NCBI GenBank assembly: GCA_016870675.1
Contig: VGAU01000043.1
Span: 1-10,329 of the forward strand
Direction of reading: 5' to 3'
DNA length: 10,329 nt
Origin: Actinomycetota bacterium
GTDB taxonomy: Bacteria; Actinomycetota; Humimicrobiia; Humimicrobiales; Humimicrobiaceae
Both the position numbers and the translations under genes were made by a program. This document shows positions 1 to 5,692 of this stretch, piece after piece. Numbering within the stretch: position 1 is the stretch's first letter; each line of letters opens with the position of its first letter. Below the pieces are notes generated by a model that had not been told where the DNA came from, did not search any database, and saw only the letters and a list, made by a program, of their open reading frames with translations.

Positions 1-69
1 AATTCTAAATCTCCAGAAGATTAAACCAATTACTATATAAAAACCTATAGATATAAAAAATAATACCAT
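1..69 (-). CDS. N-terminus of an unidentified membrane protein (runs off the window)
   Basis: An open frame of 23 codons starts at 69 and continues past the window edge. It begins MVLFFISIGFYIVIG and is almost entirely hydrophobic, so it is a transmembrane segment or signal anchor, followed by W-R-F-R, a likely positively charged membrane boundary. A good ribosome binding site (TAGGAG, 75-80) lies five bases before the ATG and includes the stop codon of the MalG-like permease gene, so the two genes are very probably translated as one unit. Nothing in the visible part identifies a family. It could be a small accessory membrane protein or the start of a larger one. Confidence 0.55.
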   Translation of the reverse strand, partial: MVLFFISIGFYIVIGLIFWRFRI

Positions 70-77
70 TTTGTCTC

Positions 78-1025
78 CTATTTTCTTATTGCTCCAAAAG
101 TAATTCCTCTTACAAGATGCTTTCTTAAAATTATAGTAAATATTAATGCTGGTAATAGAAATAAAATTGTTCCTGCTGCAGCTGCGCCCCAATCATAACC
201 AAGAACTCCCATCTGGTAAGGTAGCCACGCTGGTACTGTCTGTGCGATTTTTCTTGAAAGAAGAAACGCAAATGCGTATTCATTCCATGCAAATATAAAG
301 CAAAATACTGCTGTTGCTGCTATGCCAGTTGCAGCCTGTGGTATAACTATCATTCTAAATGCCTGAAAGCGAGTATATCCATCGACCATTGCTGCTTCTT
401 CATATTCAATAGGAATTTCATCAATAAACCCTTTAAGTACCCAAACAGCAAATGATACATTAAAAGCAGTATATAAAATTATAAGACCTATATGGGTATC
501 GGTTAGTCCTAAAAATCTAAACATTAAAAAAACAGGTATAACTACTACTACAGGAGGTAGCATTCGGGTGCTTAATATAAAGAATAATAGGTCATCTTTC
601 CCTCTAACTTTAAATCTTGAAAAACCATAAGCACATATCGTTCCAAGTATTATTGTTATTGCCGTGCTTGCTACACCAATTATAATACTATTCAAATACC
701 TTCTTGGTAAATCACCAATTCTTATAACTTCTTCATTTGTCTCATTATATACAATACGCTCATACCAACTTAAATTTGCCATTTCTTCTTCTGTTAGCTT
801 TTCACCCGGAGGATAAACCGTACGGGACGTAAATATTCTTATATAACTTCCTATCGAAGGTTTAAAAACGATTTTTGGTGGATATTCCAAAATATCTGTC
901 CATGGCCTAAAAGAAGTATAAATAATATACAAAAAAGGCATTAAATAAATAATTGTTATTACAATAATTATAAATATTACAAAATAACGGGTTATATTTT
1001 TTTTCTTTCTCACTATTTCTGCCAT
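78..1025 (-). CDS. Sugar ABC transporter permease, MalG-like (CUT1 family)
   Basis: This is an inner-membrane subunit of a binding-protein-dependent carbohydrate importer, predicted to pair with the MalF-like permease just upstream. It has 315 residues. A hydrophobic segment spans about residues 13-38 and several more lie between 110 and 305. The EAA cytoplasmic loop that contacts the ATPase is clear at E210-A-A-M-V-D-G216, with the following I-x-P at 227-229. The extracytoplasmic stretch between the first and second membrane segments (about 40-110) is longer than in many MalG-like proteins and carries a hydrophilic insert around residues 70-105. The ATG is preceded by AAAGGA at a suitable distance. 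The gap to the upstream permease gene is 28 bp. The substrate cannot be read from the sequence. No ATPase gene is visible, so a shared MsmK/UgpC-type ATPase encoded elsewhere is likely. Confidence 0.93.
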   Translation of the reverse strand: MAEIVRKKKNITRYFVIFIIIVITIIYLMPFLYIIYTSFRPWTDILEYPPKIVFKPSIGSYIRIFTSRTVYPPGEKLTEEEMANLSWYERIVYNETNEEVIRIGDLPRRYLNSIIIGVASTAITIILGTICAYGFSRFKVRGKDDLLFFILSTRMLPPVVVVIPVFLMFRFLGLTDTHIGLIILYTAFNVSFAVWVLKGFIDEIPIEYEEAAMVDGYTRFQAFRMIVIPQAATGIAATAVFCFIFAWNEYAFAFLLSRKIAQTVPAWLPYQMGVLGYDWGAAAAGTILFLLPALIFTIILRKHLVRGITFGAIRK

Positions 1026-1053
1026 TGATTATTCCTTTCATATATTAATTTAT

Positions 1054-1974
1054 TTATTGCTTTGCTTTATTTAGATATTTAATGAAAATACTCGTAATTG
1101 CAATAATCACTATTAATATTATATATCCAATAGCAGAGCCATAACTTGTTTTCCATGTAACAAATGAAATATTGTACAGGTGCATTGCTATCAGTGGAGG
1201 TGCCATTGCTCCTCTACCAGTTATTCCCATTGGTAAATCAAATATTTTAAAAGCTTCCATTGTTCTAAATATTAAAGCAACCAAAAGAATTGGATAGACT
1301 ATTGGAAGAGTTATTCTTCTAAACTTAGACCACCATGAAGCTCTATCAATTTCAGCAGCTTCATACAGATATTGCGGAATAGCAGAAAGGCCAGCAATTG
1401 ATAGAAGCATAACAAAAGGTGTCCACATCCAAATATCCACAATTACAATTGAATATAAATTTCTTGAAGGATCAGAAATCCAATCTATTCTACCTAAACC
1501 TAATAAATAATTAAACATTCCCCAGTTTGGGTTATAAAATAATCTCCACATTAATCCTACTATTACAGGAGACATCGTCATTGGTAATATAAGAAGAGTT
1601 GTTATAAATTCTCTACCCTTAAATTTTAATTGAATAAGTAAAGCAAGGCCAAATCCAAGTATCATTTCTCCCCCAACTGATAATAAAACATACTTAGCAG
1701 TAGTAATGAACTTATTCCACATATCTGGATCTGCTAATATACGAGAATAATTTACACCACCTATCATTTCTGGGTTTTCCCCCCATTGGGTCAACATTTT
1801 TGCTGAATAATTAGAAAAGCTTAAAATTAAAGACCAGAATAATGGAAATACATTTATAACAACCAGTAATATAATCGTTGGTAGTATAAAAAGCCTAATT
1901 AATGAAGTATCGCGCATAGAATGATAAGAAATTTGATTACGTTCAATTTTATTATCTTTTGATCTTTTAAACAT
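1054..1974 (-). CDS. Sugar ABC transporter permease, MalF-like (CUT1 family)
   Basis: This is the second inner-membrane permease of the sugar importer. At 306 residues it matches the short MalF-like proteins that lack the large periplasmic P2 loop of E. coli MalF. The N-terminal 25 residues are polar and basic (cytoplasmic), a membrane segment follows at about 27-53, and further segments lie at about 94-115, 125-145, 174-196, 222-240 and 280-300. The EAA loop is E205-A-A-E-I-D-R211-A-S, followed by I-T-L-P at 221-224. The usual glycine of the motif is arginine here, a substitution also seen in other sugar permeases and not taken as loss of function. The ATG has AGAAGGA upstream at normal spacing. 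A strong hairpin separates this gene from the binding-protein gene upstream. Confidence 0.94.
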   Translation of the reverse strand: MFKRSKDNKIERNQISYHSMRDTSLIRLFILPTIILLVVINVFPLFWSLILSFSNYSAKMLTQWGENPEMIGGVNYSRILADPDMWNKFITTAKYVLLSVGGEMILGFGLALLIQLKFKGREFITTLLILPMTMSPVIVGLMWRLFYNPNWGMFNYLLGLGRIDWISDPSRNLYSIVIVDIWMWTPFVMLLSIAGLSAIPQYLYEAAEIDRASWWSKFRRITLPIVYPILLVALIFRTMEAFKIFDLPMGITGRGAMAPPLIAMHLYNISFVTWKTSYGSAIGYIILIVIIAITSIFIKYLNKAKQ

Positions 1975-2000
1975 ATTTTATCCTTCTAAAGTTCTTTATT

Positions 2001-2038
2001 AATTGCTCTCTTTAAGAAGAATCTTAAAGAGAGCAATT
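2001..2038 (-). terminator. Perfect 16-bp hairpin between binding-protein and permease genes
   Basis: The arms AATTGCTCTCTTTAAG (2001-2016) and its exact complement (2023-2038) enclose a six-base loop. On the minus strand the stem begins 32 bases after the stop of the binding-protein gene. It is followed by AATAAAG rather than a U-run, so it is not a classical full terminator. It most likely acts as a partial terminator or as a 3' stabiliser of the binding-protein mRNA, which is the usual way binding proteins are made in excess over their permeases. The function is inferred; the structure is seen directly. Confidence 0.7.
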
Positions 2039-2070
2039 TTAAACATACAATACATTACTACAAGCTAATG

Positions 2071-3462
2071 TCAGTCATAATACCCTGCTGCACCAAAGAT
2101 TTCTTCCCAATCTTCTACACATTTATTTAAAGCTTCTTCAGCAGTTCCATTACCTGCAACTACATAATTAGCAATATCTTCACTGAAGGTTCTTAGCAGC
2201 TCATCATATTCAGGACATGCCCACCAATCCTTAAAAATCTCCATTGTCTTTTTAAATGTAGGATTATATGGTGTGAAGCTCAGGAATTCATCTGATGCTA
2301 AAACTTCTGCATTGCATGTATAACCACCCAATCTAGCCCATTCTAATTGTGTTTCCGGTTTTACAAACCATTCTAACCATTTGAATGCCAGGTCCTGTTT
2401 CTTTGAATATGTAACAACTGAAGCACCCTGGCCTCCAAGAGCAGCGAACTGCCTCTCTACTCCATCTGGACCTTTTTGCGGAGGACAAGCAAAATACCCT
2501 GTATCTGCAGCATATGGGTTTGTTTCCTCATTTGCTAAACCTGGGAAGAATGCAAGGTAATTACAGCTCATTGGAACTATACCTGAAACAAATGCATCAT
2601 TTGTTTCAAGATAGAATGCACCCCCAAATCCTGGTGGAACAAATTTAAATAGATCATAATAATACTCTATTCCTGCTATAGCACCTTCACTATTTAGTAA
2701 ACCATCAACTTCATAAGTTGAATAATCACCAAGTTCCCCACCAAATGACCAGATGCACTGTTCAGCAAACATTGCCAGTGAGTCGTATCCATTATCCCCA
2801 TAAATTGCAACTCCATAAAAACCATTATCTGGGTCATGGAAGAATTCAGCTACATCTTTTAACATATCCCATGATGTAGGTACCCCAAGTTCATATCCAT
2901 ATTCTGATTCAAATGCAGCCATATTATCAGGATCTCCAAAAAGATCTTTACGGTATGCCCAAGCCAATCCATCACCTTCACATGGAACAGCATAGTATTT
3001 CCCAGCTCCTTTAGGATACTCTGCGAAATATGTTAAAGAGGCTGGAGTAAAAGTCTTATCAACTCCATGCTCAATAATCCAATCAGTTAAATCAACATAA
3101 TGACCATTTACAGCCATATTTCCAATATCCTGGCTATCTCCAACTATAATATCCCACGCATCACTATGAGCAATCATTTCTGTATTATATTTTTGAACAA
3201 ATGTTTCCCATGGAGTCTGCTCAACTGTTACTTTTATTCCTGTCTCTGTAGTAAAGCCTTTAGAAAGCTTCTCAAGATAATCAGCTGGAGCCCATTGTGC
3301 CCAATGAATTGTGATGAACTGTTCACCAGCAGCAGCTTCTTCTGCTGGGGCTGCTTCTTCTTCAGCAGGTGCAGCTTCTTTCTTGCACCCATTTAGCGAA
3401 AAAACTGCTACCATAGATACAGTTATTACTAGAATTACCAACCATAACGATACTTTCTTCAT
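2071..3462 (-). CDS. Extracellular sugar-binding lipoprotein (ABC importer, family 1)
   Basis: This is the substrate-capturing protein of the CUT1 importer, anchored to the outer face of the cytoplasmic membrane. It has 463 residues. A lipoprotein signal peptide runs from residue 1 to 25 (KK, then a hydrophobic core) and ends in the lipobox L23-N-G-C26. A flexible Ala/Pro/Glu-rich linker follows (about 27-46, AAPAEEEAAPAEE), then the periplasmic-binding-protein fold beginning ITIHWAQWAPADYLEKLSKG, typical of family 1 solute-binding proteins. The later half is rich in aromatic residues (W, Y), as expected for stacking against sugars. The ATG has an excellent AAAGGAGAGA site upstream. The gene lies directly before the two permease genes and after the LacI-type regulator, on the same strand. 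The substrate is not deducible; an oligosaccharide or other carbohydrate is the family expectation. Confidence 0.94.
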   Translation of the reverse strand: MKKVSLWLVILVITVSMVAVFSLNGCKKEAAPAEEEAAPAEEAAAGEQFITIHWAQWAPADYLEKLSKGFTTETGIKVTVEQTPWETFVQKYNTEMIAHSDAWDIIVGDSQDIGNMAVNGHYVDLTDWIIEHGVDKTFTPASLTYFAEYPKGAGKYYAVPCEGDGLAWAYRKDLFGDPDNMAAFESEYGYELGVPTSWDMLKDVAEFFHDPDNGFYGVAIYGDNGYDSLAMFAEQCIWSFGGELGDYSTYEVDGLLNSEGAIAGIEYYYDLFKFVPPGFGGAFYLETNDAFVSGIVPMSCNYLAFFPGLANEETNPYAADTGYFACPPQKGPDGVERQFAALGGQGASVVTYSKKQDLAFKWLEWFVKPETQLEWARLGGYTCNAEVLASDEFLSFTPYNPTFKKTMEIFKDWWACPEYDELLRTFSEDIANYVVAGNGTAEEALNKCVEDWEEIFGAAGYYD

Positions 3463-3497
3463 TTCTCTCTCCTTTATAAATTTTTTTTTATGAAATA

Positions 3498-3608
3498 CTA
3501 CTGATAATTTCTTTGAGATTTACCTGGCATACCAATTATTTGTGTACCTACCATACTCAAATTATCTACTATACTCAAGTAAATCTCCCGCTTATATCTT
3601 CTAATCAC
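3498..3608 (-). pseudogene. 36-codon orphan frame upstream of the binding-protein gene
   Basis: A GTG-initiated frame encodes a short basic peptide starting V-I-R-R-Y-K-R-E-I-Y and ending G-K-S-Q-R-N-Y-Q, 35 bp before the binding-protein gene. Its GTG overlaps a perfect Shine-Dalgarno sequence, so the spacing is wrong for that start. An alternative TTG start at residue 11 has GGGAG six bases upstream and would give 26 residues. The family is not recognised. It may be a gene remnant, a leader peptide or chance. The frame overlaps the 18-bp direct repeats and the long inverted repeat described separately. Confidence 0.2.
3515..3587 (-). repeat. 9-bp inverted repeat enclosing two 13-bp direct repeats
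   Basis: GAGATTTAC (3515-3523) and GTAAATCTC (3579-3587) are exact reverse complements 55 bases apart. Between them lie CTACCATACTCAA (3548-3560) and CTACTATACTCAA (3566-3578), identical at 12 of 13 positions with an 18-bp period, so they lie on nearly the same face of the helix. The element sits 53-125 bp upstream of the binding-protein start. It could be a regulator binding array or a folded leader RNA; neither role is demonstrated. Confidence 0.4.
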
Positions 3609-3772
3609 CTCCTTTTATCCACTTTTGTATCATCCTTTATATCAGCTAAGGTAAACTTATTTTTTACATAAATTTTTTAACCACCACCTCCCATTGCTCT
3701 TTTTATATTATTTTTTATATTAATTTGCATTTTTATACAAATTCTCCTTATTAATACTTTACTATTACCCTA

Positions 3773-3895
3773 TTATTCAAAATATTTAAAAATAACATAA
3801 GATGCTGCCCCTAATACACCCACCTTATCACCAAGTTCAGAATATTCAACTTTAGTCTCTTCTTTAATTAATTTAATCATTAACACATAAGATAA
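3773..3895 (-). pseudogene. C-terminal remnant of a ROK-family sugar kinase or repressor
   Basis: A 40-codon frame, closed by stops on both sides and ending TAA at 3773, contains V-E-Y-S-E-L-G-D-K-V-G-V-L-G-A-A-S. This matches the characteristic end of ROK proteins (glucokinase, NagC/XylR-type repressors), where S-x-L-G-x-x-A-G-x-x-G-A-A precedes the last helix. Only the last 30 or so residues are recognisable. Upstream, the frame meets a stop at 3896-3898 and there is no kinase core, no ATP-binding D-x-G-x-T and no zinc motif in the 190 bases before the regulator gene. It is therefore a truncated relic. Its position between a LacI-type regulator and a sugar transporter fits a former sugar kinase or regulator of this operon. 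The identification is from motif memory, without a search. Confidence 0.65.
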
Positions 3896-3900
3896 TTATT

Positions 3901-3914
3901 TAAACATATGTTTA
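3901..3914. repeat. 14-bp perfect palindrome TAAACATATGTTTA
   Basis: This perfect palindrome lies just upstream of the ROK remnant, about 175 bp downstream of the regulator gene on the minus strand. It could be a protein-binding site. In DNA this AT-rich a chance origin is also credible. Confidence 0.3.
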
Positions 3915-4019
3915 TGATACAATTATATAACCTTAGATATTAATCAAATGATATTCTTTGATACTTATGATAATATATAATATCAATAATTAAAAATCAA
4001 GAAAAATCTTATAATTATC

Positions 4020-4061
4020 TAACGTTACTATGAATTCTGTTCAATATTATTAAATTGTCAA
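4020..4061 (-). promoter_or_regulatory. Candidate promoter with adjacent TAACGTTA palindrome
   Basis: On the minus strand a perfect -35 hexamer TTGACA (4056-4061) is followed after 16 bases by CAGAAT, a fair -10 with four of six matches, just downstream of the regulator gene. The palindrome TAACGTTA (4020-4027) lies near the expected transcription start. Its A-N-CG-N-T core is the centre typical of LacI-family operators, but the outer TG/CA bases are absent. This may be the original promoter of the sugar transport operon, later separated from it by decay. Confidence 0.35.
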
Positions 4062-4087
4062 AGAACGATAAAGTTTTTAAACCATTT

Positions 4088-5095
4088 TTATTTAATTTTT
4101 CTTGTAGACTTTCTAACTATTAATGTATTTTCTAAGTTAAAGTTAATTTTAGTATCCAACTGATTATCCAATTTATTTATAAGTAGTTCAACTGCTTTGA
4201 TTCCCATTTTTAACATGGGATGGCGAACTGTAGTAAGAGGTGGATTAACCAGAGAAGACAATGAAATATCATCAAATCCAACAATTGATACATCTTTAGG
4301 AACTTTTACATTCATTTCATGTGCACGTTGAATCAGTCCAAATGCCATTATATCATTGGAAGCAAAAATTGCTGTTGGTTTAGGATAATTACTGAAAAAT
4401 TTTTCAAAAGCGTATCTGCCACTTTCGAATTTGAAATCACTGGTTAACATTAATTTAGGATTAATAGGTATATTATGTTTTTTCAATGCCATAATATATC
4501 CCTTTTCCCTCTGTAAACTATCCAGAACATCTTTAGGTCCAGATAAAAATGCTATATGTTTGTGATTAAGATTAATTAAATACTCTACAGCTGACATAGC
4601 CCCTTTTAAATTATCAATATATACCTGCAGAACATCGTTTTTATTTATAGACCTATCTACTATTACTAAGGGTATATTATCATTTATCTTACAAATAAGA
4701 TTATCTTCTAAACGGGGAGCAACAAGGATAATACCGTCAGCCATTCTATTGATAGCTGCATCAATATATTCCTTCTCCAACTCTACTTTTCCTTCGGTAT
4801 CACCAAGAAAAATATTATAACCATTCTCCCTTGCAAAGTCCTCAGCACCTTTTACCATTTCAGAAAAAAATGGGTTAGAAATATCAGGCACAATTATTGC
4901 AATAAAGTCACTCTTTTTAGCAGCTAAGCTTCTTGCTGTTATATTAGGTCTATAATTTAATTCTTTAATTGCTTTTAAAACTTTGCTTGTAGTTGCTTTT
5001 GAAGTATTGCCTTTTTTATTAACTACTCGAGAAACCGTCATCAAAGAAACATTTGCCTTTTTTGCAACATCTCTAATTGTTGCTCTCGTTTGCAT
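4088..5095 (-). CDS. LacI-family transcriptional regulator
   Basis: A 335-residue DNA-binding sugar-responsive regulator. The N-terminal helix-turn-helix is canonical (T6-I-R-D-V-A-K-K-A-N-V-S-L-M-T-V-S-R-V), followed by the recognition helix region and the hinge L-N-Y-R-P-N-x-x-A-R-S-L (about 47-57). The rest is a periplasmic-binding-protein-like effector domain (I-A-I-I-V-P-D-I-S-N-P-F-F at about 65-77, S-N-D-x-M-A-F-G in the middle, V-G-F-D-D-I further on). Length is normal for the family. It lies upstream of the sugar transport genes on the same strand, so it probably controls them. A LacI-type operator 30-43 bp upstream of its own ATG suggests autoregulation. There is little Shine-Dalgarno sequence before the ATG (AAAGTT), so translation may be weak, as suits a repressor. 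The inducer is unknown. Confidence 0.93.
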   Translation of the reverse strand: MQTRATIRDVAKKANVSLMTVSRVVNKKGNTSKATTSKVLKAIKELNYRPNITARSLAAKKSDFIAIIVPDISNPFFSEMVKGAEDFARENGYNIFLGDTEGKVELEKEYIDAAINRMADGIILVAPRLEDNLICKINDNIPLVIVDRSINKNDVLQVYIDNLKGAMSAVEYLINLNHKHIAFLSGPKDVLDSLQREKGYIMALKKHNIPINPKLMLTSDFKFESGRYAFEKFFSNYPKPTAIFASNDIMAFGLIQRAHEMNVKVPKDVSIVGFDDISLSSLVNPPLTTVRHPMLKMGIKAVELLINKLDNQLDTKINFNLENTLIVRKSTRKIK

Positions 5096-5111
5096 AACTT
5101 TATTTTATTTA

Positions 5112-5155
5112 AGTATAATGATTATGATACCGCTAACAGTTATATTTATCATAAT
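5112..5155 (-). promoter_or_regulatory. lacI promoter with LacI/CcpA-type operator TGATACCGCTAACA
   Basis: The 14-mer TGATACCGCTAACA (5125-5138) fits the operator pattern TG-W-N-A-N-CG-N-T-N-W-CA at every specified position and has the central CG typical of LacI-family and cre sites. On the minus strand the -10-like hexamer TATACT (5112-5117) lies just downstream of it, and the start would fall near 5105, about ten bases before the ATG, so a bound repressor would cover the promoter. No good -35 is visible. An exact 9-bp inverted repeat ATTATGATA/TATCATAAT (5121-5129 and 5147-5155) partly overlaps the operator. Autoregulation is inferred. Confidence 0.55.
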
Positions 5156-5163
5156 ACTAATAA

Positions 5164-5298
5164 TTTTACTCTATGTCAAGCTCTCGAATTGCCTGGTATT
5201 TAAGAGTTAAAAGTGCACCGATTATTAATGATTTAAAGAAGACTTTAGAAAGGAACAGAATAGTAGATGAAAAGCCTTACGAGTATGCCTACAGGTAG
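5164..5298 (+). pseudogene. Orphan frame, possible transposase relic
   Basis: On the plus strand a frame opens after a stop at 5161-5163, has an ATG at 5173 and ends TAG at 5296-5298 (41 codons from the ATG). The peptide is charged and soluble: S-S-R-I-A-W-Y-L-R-V-K-S-A-P-I-I-N-D-L-K, then an amphipathic stretch ending Y-E-Y-A-Y-R. The R-x-K-S-A-P-I-x-x-x-L-K portion faintly resembles the C-terminal part of IS66-type transposases, but this is weak. There is no ribosome binding site before the ATG. It is more likely a remnant than a working gene, and it faces away from the regulator. Confidence 0.25.
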
Positions 5299-5373
5299 TA
5301 TATCTATTTTATTACCTATATACTCTTATGAACCTGTATTGGTTTCATATAGATTTTTATATAGGCAACAGGT
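5290..5373. repeat. Cluster of short inverted repeats
   Basis: TACAGGT (5290-5296) pairs with ACCTGTA (5332-5338). CCTATATA (5315-5322) pairs with TATATAGG (5358-5365). ACCTGT is again complementary to ACAGGT at 5368-5373. The arms are only 6-8 bp and AT-rich, and they interleave rather than nest. The stretch holds no gene and no function is assigned. Confidence 0.3.
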
Positions 5374-5417
5374 ATATTCAATCTCTATCTTTTTAAAAAG
5401 CATTTTTTAGAAAAGAC

Positions 5418-5446
5418 TTGGAATTTTAAATCAATTTTAGTATATT
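5418..5446 (+). promoter_or_regulatory. Predicted promoter of the riboflavin operon
   Basis: TTGGAA (5418-5423) and TATATT (5441-5446) are separated by exactly 17 bases, close to the vegetative sigma-factor consensus. A start near 5453 would place the FMN aptamer about 40 bases into the leader, as expected for a riboswitch-controlled rib transcript. Confidence 0.6.
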
Positions 5447-5490
5447 CTAGATATAGTTTATAGATTTTTTGAAAACTTATAAATCTGAAC

Positions 5491-5612
5491 AAATTTTCGA
5501 GGATGGGTGAAATTCCCTACCGGCGGTTAAAGTCCGCAACCCTGCTTGATAAAGCAGGCTGACTTAGTGAAATTCTAAGACCGACAGTTACAGTCTGGAA
5601 GGGAGAAAATTT
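5491..5612 (+). ncRNA. FMN riboswitch (RFN element)
   Basis: The conserved RFN core is present in order: GGATGGGTGAAATTCCC (5501-5517), TACCGGCGGTTAAAGTCCGC (5518-5537), a variable hairpin CCTGCTT/AAGCAGG region (5541-5558), a TTAGTGAAATTCTAAGACCG arm (5564-5583) and the closing ACAGTTACAGTCTGG (5584-5598). The P1 helix forms from AAATTTTC (5491-5498) and GAAAATTT (5605-5612), eight perfect pairs. FMN binding would stabilise P1 and allow the terminator at 5642-5672 to form, switching the operon off. The 3' strand of P1 doubles as the antiterminator, described with the terminator. The only deviation noted from the remembered consensus is GGAAGGGAG where GGATGGGAG is common. Confidence 0.96.
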
Positions 5613-5641
5613 TTGACTTATTCGATTATGATAACAGGTAT

Positions 5642-5672
5642 AAGCCATGGATTTTCTCCATGGCTTTTTATT
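5642..5672 (+). terminator. Riboswitch expression-platform terminator
   Basis: AAGCCATGGA (5642-5651) and TCCATGGCTT (5657-5666) form a perfect 10-bp stem with a five-base loop, followed by a U-rich run (5665-5669, then ATTT). ATTTTCTCC (5651-5659), which spans the last base of the 5' arm, the loop and the first bases of the 3' arm, is exactly complementary to GGAGAAAAT (5602-5610) at the end of the aptamer. The two pairings exclude each other, so without FMN the antiterminator breaks this hairpin. The terminator ends about 20 bases before ribD. Confidence 0.93.
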
Positions 5673-5692
5673 TAGCAAAATATATATAAAAA

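Larger units (their letters stand above)
3463..4087 (-). other. Gene-poor stretch with decayed sugar-operon remnants
   Basis: These 625 bp between the regulator and binding-protein genes hold no intact gene. On the minus strand they contain the last 40 codons of a ROK-family protein (3773-3895). Downstream of that are several ribosome-binding-site-like sequences followed only by very short frames: AAGGAG at 3744-3749 with a 17-codon frame (3677-3730, ending in four glycines), GGGAGG near 3685-3691 followed by ATG-TAA, and AAAGGAGGTGAT near 3604-3615 with a 36-codon frame. The pattern looks like an operon from which genes were deleted, leaving their junctions. A candidate promoter sits at the lacI-proximal end (4033-4061). 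I found no convincing promoter close to the binding-protein gene. Confidence 0.55.

Noticed and set aside
1342..1362. Arginine in place of glycine in the EAA loop of the MalF-like permease as a sign of inactivity
   Set aside because: The same substitution occurs in other sugar permeases and the rest of the loop is normal.
3100..3396. 98-codon plus-strand frame opposite the binding-protein gene
   Set aside because: It lies wholly antisense to the strongly supported lipoprotein gene, is cysteine- and serine-rich in a way typical of a shadow frame, and has no ribosome binding site.
2027..3470. Ala/Glu repeats at the start of the binding protein as a possible repeat expansion or toxin-like domain
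   Set aside because: An AAPAEE-type linker after the lipobox cysteine is a common tether in lipoproteins of this kind.
4983..5210. 75-codon plus-strand frame overlapping the lacI start
   Set aside because: It covers the antisense of the helix-turn-helix region, then runs through AT-rich promoter DNA, whose hydrophobic translation mimics a membrane segment.
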